Shown: in pieces, positions 1 through 10,263 of the stretch
Numbering within the stretch: the first letter of the stretch is position 1
How the letters are laid out: each line of letters begins with the position of its first letter
Origin: Pleurodeles waltl
Taxonomy: Eukaryota > Chordata > Amphibia > Caudata > Salamandridae
Direction of reading: 5' to 3'
NCBI RefSeq assembly: GCF_031143425.1
Contig: NC_090439.1
Coordinates: 645,111,465-645,175,464, forward strand
Length of the DNA: 64,000 nt
Program-made: the position numbers and the translations under genes
Notes under the pieces: model-generated
Seen by the model: the letters and a program-made list of their open reading frames with translations, nothing else
Told to the model about the DNA's origin: nothing
Databases searched by the model: none

Positions 1-2
1 CA

Positions 3-842
3 GTGGGTCCCTCAACATCTCCACTGTGTGCCGCAGGCCCAGGCCACTGCCACTGCCAGACCTCAGTGGCGACTCGGATGTGCAGCAGGAGGGGCCAAGC
101 ACACCATCTGCACCAGATAGCTAGCCAGATACCGGAGGACAGGGGTCATGCGGCACAATGCAGAAGTGCCACAGTGTCCCAGCAGCAACCGCATGAGGCA
201 GGTGAGGGTCCATCCTTGTTCGGGGGACTTGAGGCTGCTATGTTGCAGCAACAGCGCCTGCAAAACAGGAGAATATGGAATTTGGACCGGAACCTGAGAG
301 TCCACAATAGACATATGATGGGCCTGCATCGGCGACTTGACACCCTGAACAGCAACATCACCCAGCTGCGTGAGGGACAGGTGCAGGCCTCTGAGGGCAC
401 TAGGGAGCTTACCAGTGCAGTGCGTGACCTCTGTGAGGAGCTGCGCCACGAAAGGGTGAGCCGACGCAGACATGAGCACCGCTTCAGGACAATGTTTGCA
501 AACTACTGCAGGTCCTCAAACAGGATGGCAAACTCCACAGCACTTATCGCCCGTCGCGCTGTGGTGGCCCAAGTGGAGGCTGCACACACCAGCAGGGATG
601 TGGTCCAGGGCCTTGTACAAATCACTAATGTGATCGAACTAGTCATGGGACAGAGATCTGCCACTCCCAGTGAGGTAGCCTTGGGGGACACTGAGGACAG
701 TTCGAGCCTTATTAGTGTGGCAGTACCTGCATCAGACACCAGACGGCGCAGTGCCAGGCGCAGCACTGCCACTGAGGGTGACATTCAGGGTGCCAGTGAG
801 TCAACTGGGCACCCCAGTGGTGTGCGTGGGAGGAGGAAGTGA
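3..842 (+). CDS. Myb-like Harbinger partner protein, C-terminal part
   Basis: The frame is open from the window edge to TGA at 840-842, about 279 codons. The first codon seen is GTG, and the true start is almost certainly upstream. The visible part is the C-terminal half: a Q-rich segment, then a long charged helical region (about residues 80-215, rich in R, E, Q and H with heptad-like leucines, e.g. LHRRLDTLNSNITQLREGQ), then a Ser/Thr/Arg-rich tail ending RGRRK. The Myb/SANT DNA-binding domain expected in the N-terminus is not present. Assignment comes from position: convergent with a HARBI1 gene 172 bp away, as in autonomous Harbinger elements, where the partner is known to help nuclear import and TIR binding of the transposase. 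Those roles are family knowledge and are not shown here. Confidence 0.7.
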   Translation: MGPSTSPLCAAGPGHCHCQTSVATRMCSRRGQAHHLHQIASQIPEDRGHAAQCRSATVSQQQPHEAGEGPSLFGGLEAAMLQQQRLQNRRIWNLDRNLRVHNRHMMGLHRRLDTLNSNITQLREGQVQASEGTRELTSAVRDLCEELRHERVSRRRHEHRFRTMFANYCRSSNRMANSTALIARRAVVAQVEAAHTSRDVVQGLVQITNVIELVMGQRSATPSEVALGDTEDSSSLISVAVPASDTRRRSARRSTATEGDIQGASESTGHPSGVRGRRK

Positions 843-1014
843 CTCTTGCCGCAGTGACACTGGTTTTCCCACTATGAAGTAATAGTGTGGGACTCAGTAC
901 TTTTGTTATTTTTAGTATTTGAATTCACCTGTTTACTTCAATTTTCACCATTCATTACCTGACGTAAGGTAATACATTTCTATCACTACAGGTACAGTTG
1001 TCAGTGGAGTTTTG

Positions 1015-2185
1015 TTATTCATACTCACGTCTGAAATGGTTGTGTGTGATGTCAGCACGCCTTTGCCTTCCCTCTGCTGCACTGGTCCTGTCTGCTGGCT
1101 GTAGAGGTGGTATGGGATCGTCATCCCCATCTGATTCAGTGTCACTGATTTCTATAGGTATGCCCCTGGTTGTAGCTCTATTGTGCAAGATTGCACAAGT
1201 AGCCACTATTCTACATGTGGTTTCTGGACTGGACTGTAGTGCCCCTCCACTCTTGTGGAGGCAACGGAAGCGACTCTTCAGGAGGCCAAATGTGCGCTCC
1301 ACCACGTTGCGGGTTGCCCTGTGTGCTGCATTGTATCTCCGTTCTGCTGGTATTGTGGGATTGAGGTAGGGCGGCATCATGTAGGTGCGCACTGCGTAGG
1401 CACTGTCTCCTGGAAGGGACAGAAGGTGTGATGAGTACCTCAGCCATCTGACATGGGTTTGTTATCTATGCGCCAGTGTAAAGAGTGACATTACCTGGTA
1501 GATATCCTTCACCAAACTCCCCAGCTAGCAGTCTTGTGTGAATGCCGCTGTGACGAAAGATGTATGAATCATGTGTGCTCCCTGGGTACCTGGCCACAAG
1601 ATCACTTATGATATAGGAGGCATTGCATATCACGTGTATATTCATGGAATGTTGGTGTTTACGGTTGCGGTACACTTACTCTGTGACAGATGGTGGACAT
1701 ATTCCCACATGTGTGCCATCTATGGCACCTAGGACGTGGGGGAACTGTGCTATCTGATAAAACTCAATTTTTGTCTGCTGTATTTCCTGTGGGGTGTGGG
1801 GGAATCTGATGTACTGTTGGAGTCTGCTTAGCATGGCATTGATAAATGCATTGAAAAATCTGGAGAGGGTGCTCTGTGACACCCCCCCAGCCGCTGCTAT
1901 GACCCCTTGATAGCTCCCTGAGGCAAGTAGGTGTAAGGAGCATAATACCTGCACATGGGTGGGTATGCTGTGGGTCCTTAGTGTTCTGCACTGCAGTATG
2001 GGTTGTAGCTCAGCTATCAGATCAAGAATCATGGCTGAGTTCAACCTATAACTCTCATATATTTCCTCCTCTGTCAGGTCAAAAAGTGTAATGCGCACTC
2101 TGAAAATGCGCTCCTGTCTCCTCCTCCCTCTCCTCAAACCTGCCAGGATCCTCATCCTCCTCGCCATGACGTAGAGTGCAGCCAT
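1015..2185 (-). pseudogene. HARBI1-like: HARBI1-like Harbinger transposase, two exons, one in-frame stop
   Basis: DDE endonuclease of PIF/Harbinger type. Exon 1 runs from ATG at 2183-2185 to 1495 and exon 2 from 1409 to 1015. The 85-bp intron (1410-1494) has a GTAATG donor and a pyrimidine-rich CTTCCAG acceptor, and joining them continues the frame through GYLPGDSAYAVR. All three catalytic acidic residues are visible: AIDGTHV (D156), then D in PGSTHDSYIF, then E in NVVERTFGLL. An N-terminal basic stretch (residues 9-24) and a helix-turn-helix-like region (about 70-110) precede them. The one clear break is TAA at 1676-1678, between PPSVTE and VYRNRK. It falls inside a conserved block and is best read as a C-to-T change of CAA. 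Otherwise the gene is near intact, so this copy is fairly young. Confidence 0.88.
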
Positions 2186-2492
2186 TGTGGAAAAGAGTCT
2201 GAGGATTTCTGGGACTCTTTATATAGGTTGCACCTGGCTACCACCTGCTTTCACTTAGTGGTATTTTGCATGTGCAAAATGCCATTCTGCGAATAATCGC
2301 TAATTGCGATTTTTTGATGCATCTATTTGCGATTGGGATTTTGCGATTCGCATTTTGCACCCCGCAATTTCCTACTGGAAATACTGAATCGCAAAATTCG
2401 ACTCGCAAAACAAGGTGGCAACGCAAAAATTCGCAAATTTTGTGATTTCTTATTTTTGGTCTGCGATTGCCTTTCATGCATCGCAGACCACG

Positions 2493-2549
2493 TTTTTGCA
2501 CTCGCAAACGGCCAAATTTACCGATTCGCACCGTTTGCGAGTGCAAAAA
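2493..2549. repeat. Subterminal hairpin of Harbinger A
   Basis: TTTTTGCACTCGCAAACGG at 2493-2511 is repeated as a perfect 19-bp inverted copy at 2531-2549, with a 19-bp loop. It ends 19 bp from the element's right terminus, so the end of the transposon can fold on itself. Further copies of GCGATT/AATCGC words lie at 2290-2400. Confidence 0.85.
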
Positions 2550-2571
2550 TATTTCATACATCTGGCCCTAA

Positions 2572-3504
2572 ATCTCCATTTGCAAGATTTGAGGTGCGCT
2601 GGAAGTAGGTGCACATCTACAATAACTGGGGCATGATCAGAAATAACAATAGGTTTAATAGTGGAATTAATGAGATTCTGAGATACTGACTTACTAACAA
2701 AAATGTGAGCTAAACCTGTGAGAGTGCCATGGGGAGCACACTAAAATGAAAACTCTTGTATGGAAGGATTACATAGTCTCTGTGCATCTATTAAGTGACA
2801 TTGAGAAACAGTTGAGTTAAATTTGTTTATGAACTTTATGGGGAACAAATCTAATTTGAGATTTACGATCAAGAAACAGGTATAAGATTTGATAACAACC
2901 CCAGCCTAGAAAGGAAAACTCATGAACATATTTAAGGCATTTTTTGAAACAGTAGGCCAAAATGAATGTAAATTCGTACTTGTAAAGCGCACTCCGACCC
3001 TGAGGTATCAAGGTACTGAAAGCATACTGCTGTGGAAGCCCTCCTTGCTTTTCCCTGTGAGATGCCCACTCCTGGGCAACCCCCAAGGTGAAGCCAGGCA
3101 TCCCAACACTGTTGGGGCCCTTGTGGAGATTAAGGAAGCTATTGCACAGAGTTGCAGAGTGAGACCCATGAGTTAGATTAGGCACAGAGGTGAGAAATAT
3201 CCTGTCCAGGGAAATTGAGCCCAAGAACCTCTGAGGCGGGAATTGAACCCTGGTCCCAGGACAGATCTCTGCATCAGGGTCTGCCTCTCTAACCATTGTG
3301 CCACACTTCTCCACTCCAGTTGGTTAGGGCCATAAACATTAAAAACAGTAAAAGAAATGTTATTAATGACTAATTTAACCATTATCCAACAAACTTCTGA
3401 ATCTATTTCTTGAACGACTAGAGAACATTTCAGTTTTTTGTGCACAAAATAATAACACAGTTCTTCTTACTCAATGTAGGTGAGACAAAGACTGAACCAA
3501 CCCA
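2572..3504 (-). pseudogene. Older L1: ORF2 endonuclease fragment (C-terminal part)
   Basis: On the minus strand this shows an L1-type apurinic endonuclease relic. VKLVINNISFTVFNVYGPN is encoded near 3330-3390. After an inserted SINE the reading continues with LDRKSQIRFVPHKVHK near 2820-2870, then SDHAPVIVDV near 2610-2645; SDH is the endonuclease catalytic block. Several stops and shifts are present. The reading is cut at 2572 by Harbinger A, so the reverse transcriptase of this copy should lie left of the window. At 3504/3505 it is cut by the younger L1 and resumes at 10264. Confidence 0.82.
2962..3325 (-). repeat. tRNA-derived SINE inserted in the older L1
   Basis: Read on the minus strand, the head carries GTGTGGCACAATGGTTAGAG (A-box-like) and, about 50 nt later, GGTTCAATTCCCGCC (B-box-like), the bipartite RNA polymerase III promoter of a tRNA. 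The body and tail run to GCGCTTTACAAGTACG near 2980. L1 endonuclease reading is present on both sides, so this is an insertion. A possible imperfect target duplication, TAGGCCA / TAGGGCCA, lies near both edges. Boundaries are accurate to about 10 bp. Confidence 0.72.
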
Positions 3505-3520
3505 GCTCCTTTTTAGTTTT
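3505..3520. repeat. Target-site duplication of nested L1, left copy
   Basis: GCTCCTTTTTAGTTTT occurs here and, identical over 16 bp, at 10248-10263. The two copies bracket the 6.7 kb minus-strand L1. Confidence 0.92.
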
Positions 3521-3900
3521 TTTTTTATGAAGAGATTTTTATTGTTTGAAGAAAATAAAACATAATATCATGTACAACTGTCAACCAAGCAACATACAAT
3601 ACTATATAATATAATACTATGGGGTAAGGTAGGATAAAATAAAGTAGGATAGAGTCAACTAATATAAAGTAAAATAAATGCTCCTTATCAATGAGTGCTG
3701 AGTGGCATGTGTTATAGGTGCTTGAGTTATTCTCATGTTGATCGACTAGGCCTAGATGACGGCCTGGCTCCTGGTGTCTATATCTCTTAGTGGCAGGGAT
3801 ATGGTTGCCTCGGGATCCCAGGCAAGTGTAGGGGTGAGGATAAGAAGCCTGTTTAGGCCCGGGCCCACCTGCGGGGTGAGTGTTTCCAATGCATGTTTAA
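3521..3900 (-). other. 3' UTR and poly(A) end of nested L1
   Basis: Non-coding tail of the minus-strand L1. AATAAA (TTTATT on +, 3538-3543) lies just inside the A tail. The region 3575-3690 has several short direct copies of a TAAAATAAAGTAGGAT-like word on the + strand. Confidence 0.6.
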
Positions 3901-6900
3901 GCACTGCCTTGCTCTAGTCGCCCGCCAAGGCCTCCCGTCTTCCCCAAATCTTATTGTATTTGCTCGGGCTACCTCTGGCCTCATACACCAACCTCTCCTG
4001 TTGTGCGCACCAGTCCATTCCCTGTCTCCACTTGTTTAAGGATGGCGCCACTTCTGTCATCCATTTAGTCATTATGTCCCTTTTAGCTACCAGGCATGCT
4101 TATCCCATAAAGGTCCGTTCAGCTCTTCTTAGGTCTGTGGCCCCCCATTACTCCCAATAGGAATGGGAGTGGGTCCAGTGTTAAGTCGGTCTGCCGGGCT
4201 CTGGAGATCTGTAGTGTAATTGCTCTCCAGTATGCCTCTATGGCTGGGCAGGACCATGTCATGTGGTAGAAGTCTGCCTCTGGTTGGGAACATCTCGGGC
4301 AGTCAGCTGTGGAGTGGAGGCCCGCCCCGTGCAGTCTCTTAGGTGTCATGTATGCCGTATGTAGAAGGAAAGACTGCACAAGACGGAGTTTGGTGGATAT
4401 TGTCAGGGCTCCTGGTGCCATTAGGGCCTCTTCCCATTCTCCCTCTTCGGTTTTCCCCACCCATCCCTCCCATCTGCAGCGAAGCTTATCTAGGGGACTG
4501 GATGTGTTAGCTATTAACCAGCGGTATATCTGCGAGATTCCTCCTTTGCCGAGGCTACCCATTAGTACTTTCGCTTCCACACGGGAGTGTTCTGGGACAT
4601 GCTCATCAGTTTGTATGTGTGTCGCCAAGGCATGGCGGATCTGGAGGTACTCATAAAATTGCCCTTTGCTCAGCGAAAAGAGTCTTTGGAGATCTTCAAA
4701 GGACCTCATGTGGGATCCCTCCCAGACATCCCCCAGCGTAGAGATCCCAATGTCGTCCCATTTCTTGAACCCCTGTAATCCCGCGACTCCAGCGAGAAGG
4801 TCACCATGCCACAGGGGGGTCACCCTAGTTACCTCGGGAGTGGATCGGGGGATTGGGCACCCGTAGAGGGCATCTAATACTCCCAAGTAGTTCAGTGTGT
4901 GGAGTTCAAGTCGGTATGCAGGATCTGACCAACCTCCTCCGACCCAGTCATTGACGACAATCAGTTGCGTCGCGAGGTGGTTTGACATCGCTAGCCCTCC
5001 ATCATAGACGCTTCGTTGGCACGTGGTGAGTGCCAGCCGGGGACGGGTGCCTTTCCATAGGAATTGGCGGATCGCTGAGTCAAGGTTTTTAAACCATCTC
5101 TTGGGAATTGGGTAGGGGAAATTCTGTAGCAGGTAGAGGAGTCTAGGGAGGATCATCATTTTGAAAAGCGCAACTCTCCTGAGCAAATTAAGAGGTAGGG
5201 TTTGCCAACGCTGGAGGTCAGCTTTGGCTTTGGCTATGAGTGGTGTGACATTAAGTTCCCATGCCAGCTCTGGTATGAGGGCAATGGAAACTTCCAGGTA
5301 CTTAAAACTGTACCGACAGATGGGGATGGTCTGCTGCCAGTCAACACAGTCCCTTGCGGGGTGTAGCAGGATCAGTAGAGATTTGCGGTGGTTTAATGTG
5401 AGGCCAGAGGCCTCTGAAAATAGATCCAGGATCTGTAGAATAAGCGGACCGCTTGCAGTAGGGTTAGCAATATATAAGAGAACATCGGCGGCATATAATG
5501 CCACGCGGTCTTCTGAGCCAGTGGGCCAGGACCATCCTTCGATCAGTGGGTCCTCTCTGAGTAGTTTTGCTAGCGGTTCTATTACAAAGAGGAGTGGGAA
5601 TAGAGGGCCACCCTGGCGCATACCGCGTCCGATGCGGAATGGGTCTGACACAACTCCGTTTACCTGCACTCTGGCCGTTGGCTGGGAGTATAAAAGTCCC
5701 ACTAGCCTTCGAAATCTGGGACCTATCCCGTTGCTCTGTAGGACCTGGTGCAGATCTGACCAATCCACAGTGTCGAATGCCTTTTCAAAGTCAAGGAGGA
5801 GTAGAGCCTTGGGTGATCCAGTTAGGGTGCCACAGTGTGCAAGGCTAAGTGAAGGCGTCTAATGCAGTGTCTGGTACTCCGGGAGGGCATAAAGCCACAT
5901 TGGTCGGGGTGAATTAGCAATGGGAGGGTAGGTTTTAGTCTGGTTACCAGGACTGAGGAGAGTATTTTAACTTCGATGTTCAAAATGGAAATGGGTCGGT
6001 ATTCTGAGCAGTATCGTGATGGAGGCTGGGTTTTAGGAATTACTGCAATTGTGGCTTGATCAATGCCTGGGGGGAAGCATCCAGTACTCTCGGCTTCCTC
6101 ATACATGTTGAGGAGGTGTTGCCCTATTATATCGCTACATCCTTTGTATAGCTCCATTGGAAAGCCTTCCGGGCCTGGGGTCTTGCCCGGGGCCATTGTG
6201 GCTATTGCAGCTGTTACCTCTCCTAGGGTTAAAAGTTCGTCGAGGATGTCTCTCATTGTGGGGTATACTCTGGGGAGAGTGATTTCGCCAAGGAGGGGAG
6301 ATTTTCTCTCCACATGAGACCGAGGGCGCTCTATGTACAGACGCGCATAGTAAGCTGTGAAGCTCCGCGCGACTTCCTTAGGGGTCCTAGCGAGGGCTCC
6401 GGACTCGTCTGAGATTTCAGATATGATTCTGTTGGCCATTGGCCGCGTAGCCAGCCAGTGCAAGAGTTTCCCATTTTTATCTCCCCATCCGTATATCCGG
6501 GCAGTAGATACCCTTCTAGGGTGAGGGTTTTGATCTCCTTGCGCACCTTCAGGAGCTGACGCAGGTCTTGGGTCGAGGGAGAGGCAAGGTGTCGGCGTTC
6601 TAGGAGCATTGCTTGCGATTCTAGTTCAGCTATTTGGGAGATGCAGGCGCGTTCTCGCACTCGGATGAGATGCTTGGCGTGACCTCTAACTGTCGCCTTA
6701 CATGCAGCCCAGATCCTGCCCGGAGATTGCACTGATCCCAGATTTTCGTCAAAGTATTGTGTCAATCGGTCTCTTACCGCTTCCCTGTATCCCTCGTCCT
6801 GCAGCTACCAGGCGTTTAGTCTCCAAGTTTGTCTACTAGTTGGGTCGGTTCCGTCCAGGCGTATCTGCACAGGCGCATGGTCAGAAACCCCGTGGGGAAG

Positions 6901-7565
6901 GATCTCGACTCCAGTGACGCTAGCTATGTCCAGTGCTGGAGCGAATATGAGATCGATCCTTGCGTGTGTCCCGTGCGCTGCTGATGTGTGTGTATACTGT
7001 CTGGTTCTAGGGTGCCAGGTTCTCCATATTTCGCACAGGCCGAGGCCATCGGCCCAATCCCTAAGTGCTGATGCTCTGGATGACCGGTTGGCCATACTAT
7101 TGCCTGATATGTCTAACTCGGGGTCTAGTACTGCATTAAAATCGCCTCCCATCAATGTGATACCTTGGGGTAGATCCGCTATGATTCGCCCAAGAGAGGT
7201 CAGGAAAGCCTCTAGTCCTGCCGGGGGGCGTATATGCTCACAAGATTAAGGGGTCACCCGTGCAGTAGCCCAGATACCACCATATATCTGCCCTGTGGGT
7301 CAGTGTGTGTGGTCGTAATTGTCATGGGTAGTGAGCGGTGAAGTAAAATAGCTACTCCTCTGGAGCCTCTGGAGAAGCCTGAGTGGTAGACTCTGTCTAG
7401 TATGGGGCATTTGGTCCCAAGGAGATGCATCTCCTGCAACAGGACCACAGAGGGTGCGTATCTGCGCAAGATGTTAAATATTGCTGATCTTTTAATTTTG
7501 TCCAGGAGGCCATTTACGTTCCAGGACAAAATTTTAATCAGTGAGAGCAGCGCGTGGGAAGGGTG
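3900..7565 (-). pseudogene. Nested L1 ORF2 (endonuclease, reverse transcriptase, zinc knuckle), degraded
   Basis: ORF2 encodes the endonuclease and reverse transcriptase for target-primed insertion. Visible blocks, in order: SWNVNGLLDK and LLQEMHLLG (7529-7254), GGDFNAVLDPELD and SDHAPVQIRL (7155-6805), the linker (6765-6463), the RT N-part with GKTPGPEGFPMELYK and YRPISILNIEVKIL (6463-5822), then RGMRQGGPLFPLLF, the polymerase centre, the thumb and the C-terminal CPRCSQPEADFYHMTWSCP knuckle (5768-4119). A recognisable tail continues to about 3900 in another frame. Frameshifts occur near 7250, 7190, 6470, 5800 and 4120. The catalytic YADD motif reads YAADVLLY: the first Asp codon is GCC, which should abolish polymerase activity by itself. 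The start codon is unresolved; the frame is open upstream of SWNVNG. Confidence 0.92.
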
Positions 7566-8006
7566 ATCATGTGTAGGAGCCGGGCCTCGCTCCGGGTGTG
7601 CCTAGTTAAGCACCTCAAGTCATGGAGCAAAAAGGAAGAAAAACCATTGTAGCAAAGGAAACCTATGGGGACATTAACCTGTAATTGAAGTGTGAACGTA
7701 GTACCTCCAAGTCCCCCACCCCATACTTCCACCCAAGAAGCATCTGTCGCCCTAGTGCCCATTTTAACCAATTTAACTAATAAAGCTGGCTTTGTAATGG
7801 AGTGGTGGACCCCTCCTGATGAACGGATCTTATGCAATATACGTTTGGAAAGTTAACTGTAGTATACCTAATAATTTATTGGGACCTTATCTCACAACAA
7901 GTGTTCAGTTCGCACTCGCCATGTCGGGATCGGGCCCAGGCCATCAGAGATTCGGCAATGTGAGGCAAGTCGAATGGCTCTTGTCAACCCAGTGTCGGGG
8001 ACTGAC

Positions 8007-9082
8007 TCAGTCTGTCCTCTTTAGCTCCTTGCGTCGGGTCATTATCGCTTGGAGCGGCTCCCGGTGCCCCCCCAAGCCGGTCCCTGGCTCGCTTCCATGG
8101 CTCCCACTTGCTGAGTCCACGGGGTCCACTCGACTCCCACGTCTGGACCCAGCGCGTCTTCGGCTCCTTCGCCGCTCCCCCTGGGGAAGGGAACAGTCCT
8201 CCGCTGACACGCCCGCCGGGTCTCTGGGTCCCCTGTGGGGCTTCGGGGCCTCCTCAGTCAGCCAGACCCATGCCTCTTCCGGGGTGTCGAAGAAGTATGT
8301 CTTTCCAGCCATGATGACCTTTAGGCGCTCAGGGAACAGTAGCATGTAGGAGAGCTGCATTGCCCTAAGCTTCTGTTTGACTCGCTCGTAGGACTGGCGT
8401 CTGGTCTGCACCTCTCGGGTATAGTCAGAGAACACCAGGATTTTGTGATTGTCCCAGAGGAGGTCGGCCGCGAGTCTGGCCTCACTAAGGACTCTGTCTC
8501 GGTCTTTGACGTTGATAAAGCGAGCGATCATCGTCTCTTCGGGCCCCCGGGGGGAAGGTCGGGGGCCAGCGCTCTGTGCGCTCGTTCGATCGAGAACCAG
8601 GGCGACAACATCTGGTCAGGCATCCAGGACTTAATCCAGTTCTCCAGGAATTCAGACGCTCTGTTCTCTTCCACTCCCTCTGGGAAGCCCACGAATCACA
8701 GGTTATTTCGCCTGGAGTGATTTTCGGCATCTTCAGCCCGTCGGTGGAGCTCACCGGTCCTGGTTTGCAACTGGGCCACCTTAGTTTTAAGTTCAGCAAG
8801 GTCGTCCTCTGTTTGAGAGACTCGGGTTTCAACCTCTGTTATGCGGCCCACTGCATTTCTGAGGTCTTGTCTGATGAGGCCCATGTCCAGACGCACCTCT
8901 CCTATTTTAGATTCTACTGCCAGCTGCGAGGATTGGATAGCCAAGAGAATTGCGTTTACTCCGTCTGGTGCAGAGGCTTCTGGTGGCGTGGTGGCATTCC
9001 CATGGGAAGTCACAGGGATGGTGTATTGCTCAATTTTCTGTTGTGAGGCAGGGGGTTCCTTGGCTGCTCTATCTTTTCCCAT
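8007..9082 (-). pseudogene. Nested L1 ORF1 (RNA-binding coiled-coil protein), one stop and one frameshift
   Basis: L1 ORF1 proteins trimerise through a coiled coil and bind L1 RNA. Here ATG at 9080-9082 starts MGKDRAAKEPPAS; a coiled coil follows (about residues 45-125, ending HRRAEDAENHSRRNNL). The RRM-like part is next (FVGFPEGVEENRASEF), then the C-terminal domain from MIARFINVKDRDRVL to TYFFDTPEEAWVWL and a basic tail. Two breaks are seen. A TGA directly follows NNL near 8694 (CGA to TGA would explain it). A 1-nt frameshift lies in a C5/G5 run near 8545. Total length, about 355 codons, is normal for the family. Confidence 0.9.
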
Positions 9083-10247
9083 TGTGCTTCTGGACCTCCC
9101 GGCACACCTCTGCCCCGTCCGATTCCGAGGAGATCGTCCTCCGACACGCTGGGGTTCTGGTGTCGTGTCGCCCTGCGGTGGAGGATCAAAGAAAGGGGGC
9201 AGACTTTCGTCTCAGTCTGGTATTCCTGGTCTGGACACATGGTACATCGGTGCGTGGTTGGTGAGCGTGTCCCGTGGGCCCCCTCAGCAGGGTCAGCAGC
9301 AGCCACCACTCCAACTCCTGGGAGACTGTCTGACGGTTGGGTTTAACGCCCTTTGGTGCTGGGGATCTTTTTAGGCTCCCGTGGGAAGGATGTAGTAGGG
9401 ATTCCCCAGTCCTTCTGTCGAGGTCACGGCCACTGCGCAGTGACCCTCTCAGGCTCGTCCCTCCATGGGGCAGGGAACCCCAATAGCAGGCATATAGGTG
9501 TCTCTTCTGGTTGCCCACCGGATCTTGGCGTCTTGGTCCCTGGCGTCTCCTTCCCTGGTCCTCTCTCAATATCACTAGGGGGCGGCCCGCTCACTACACG
9601 GGCTCGGCCTCCCAATCTGAGGCTCTTTTATGAGGGTCCACTGCTCCGACTGTCTCAGGCGTCCCACGGGGTCTGTATGTCAGCTCTGCCAGCCGCCTCC
9701 CTGTCGGGGACCTCAGGTGCAGGCCCCGGGGCCGGCAAACAACAGGGTCGGTCCCCCCTCCGATCGCCGCTCCTGCCGTCGCCGGCGGCCCGGCACAGGG
9801 CACGTCGTCTTGGAGGTCTTCAGGTCCGGCCGCGGGGTCTCCCTCGGCCCGGGCTCTTCCTCGGCCCCCCGGTCTCTTATCGGCTCAGGTCAGCAGCGGG
9901 CCCAGGCGCAGGGCTCACCCCCTAGGCCCCGCGGCTCACAACGCTTCGGCCCAGGGCCTCCCAGGTTCAATCTCGGCCGGGGCGCGACCCGCCAGGGCCA
10001 TCCGCAGCGGCCCCCTCACGTTTCCGGCTTCACCGGGACGAGATCATGCTCTCTGCGGCAGGCGTTCACTGTCGCTAGGTGCTCGGATCGCTCACCTCAG
10101 CTGTGGAGCAGGCACTCGCGTCCCCACCGCTCCTCTTTTCCCGAGTCTCATCGGATCGCCCGGCGGTCTGTCTCGCCTCTTCGCAGGGCCGTGCCCGAGG
10201 AGCGCAGATCCCGCCCGTCCTGCGGCTCCGGCCCCAGACAGCCTCGG
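9083..10247 (-). promoter_or_regulatory. GC-rich 5' UTR / probable internal promoter of nested L1
   Basis: About 1.16 kb upstream of ORF1 on the minus strand, ending exactly at the target duplication. It is strongly GC- and CpG-rich (e.g. 9730-10060), unlike the AT-rich flanks. L1 elements carry an internal RNA polymerase II promoter here. The open frames on + in this stretch (such as 9353-9925 and 9630-10259) are explained by the composition and are not called as genes. Confidence 0.6.
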
Positions 10248-10263
10248 GCTCCTTTTTAGTTTT
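10248..10263. repeat. Target-site duplication of nested L1, right copy
   Basis: Identical to 3505-3520 (GCTCCTTTTTAGTTTT). It marks the 5' end of the minus-strand L1 and the point where the older L1 resumes. Confidence 0.92.

Larger units (their letters stand above)
1..2568. mobile_element. PIF/Harbinger element A (right part; left end outside window)
   Basis: This is a two-gene Harbinger DNA transposon. A Myb-like partner gene on + (3-842) converges on a HARBI1-type transposase on - (1015-2185). The right terminus is seen at 2568. Read on the minus strand the element begins GGGCCAGATGTATGAAATAT, and it is followed by TAA (2569-2571), a plausible copy of the 3-bp Harbinger target duplication. 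It interrupts an L1 endonuclease reading frame that resumes at 2572. Bases 2186-2568 are non-coding, AT-rich and full of short inverted motifs containing GCGAATCGCA-type words. The left TIR and the start of the Myb-like gene lie outside the window, so the full length is unknown. Confidence 0.85.
3521..10247 (-). mobile_element. Full-length L1-like LINE nested in an older L1
   Basis: A complete minus-strand non-LTR retrotransposon of 6727 bp between identical 16-bp duplications. Layout in its own direction: GC-rich 5' UTR (10247-9083), ORF1 (9082-8007), spacer, ORF2 (about 7565-3900), 3' UTR and a short A tail (the T run ending at 3526). Removing it joins the older L1 endonuclease frame without a gap: QETHLKDTEALKLK on one side continues into RSWVGSVFVSP on the other. 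Both ORFs carry stops or frameshifts, so it is not autonomous now. The ORF2 order (endonuclease, reverse transcriptase, C-terminal zinc knuckle) places it in the L1/Tx1 group. Confidence 0.93.

Noticed and set aside
3240..3310. A functional tRNA gene
   Set aside because: A- and B-box-like words are present, but no full cloverleaf. The sequence continues into a SINE body.
9353..10259. Long + strand ORFs of 190-209 codons
   Set aside because: They are antisense to the GC-rich 5' UTR of the nested L1 and have Arg/Pro/Gly-rich, low-information sequence.
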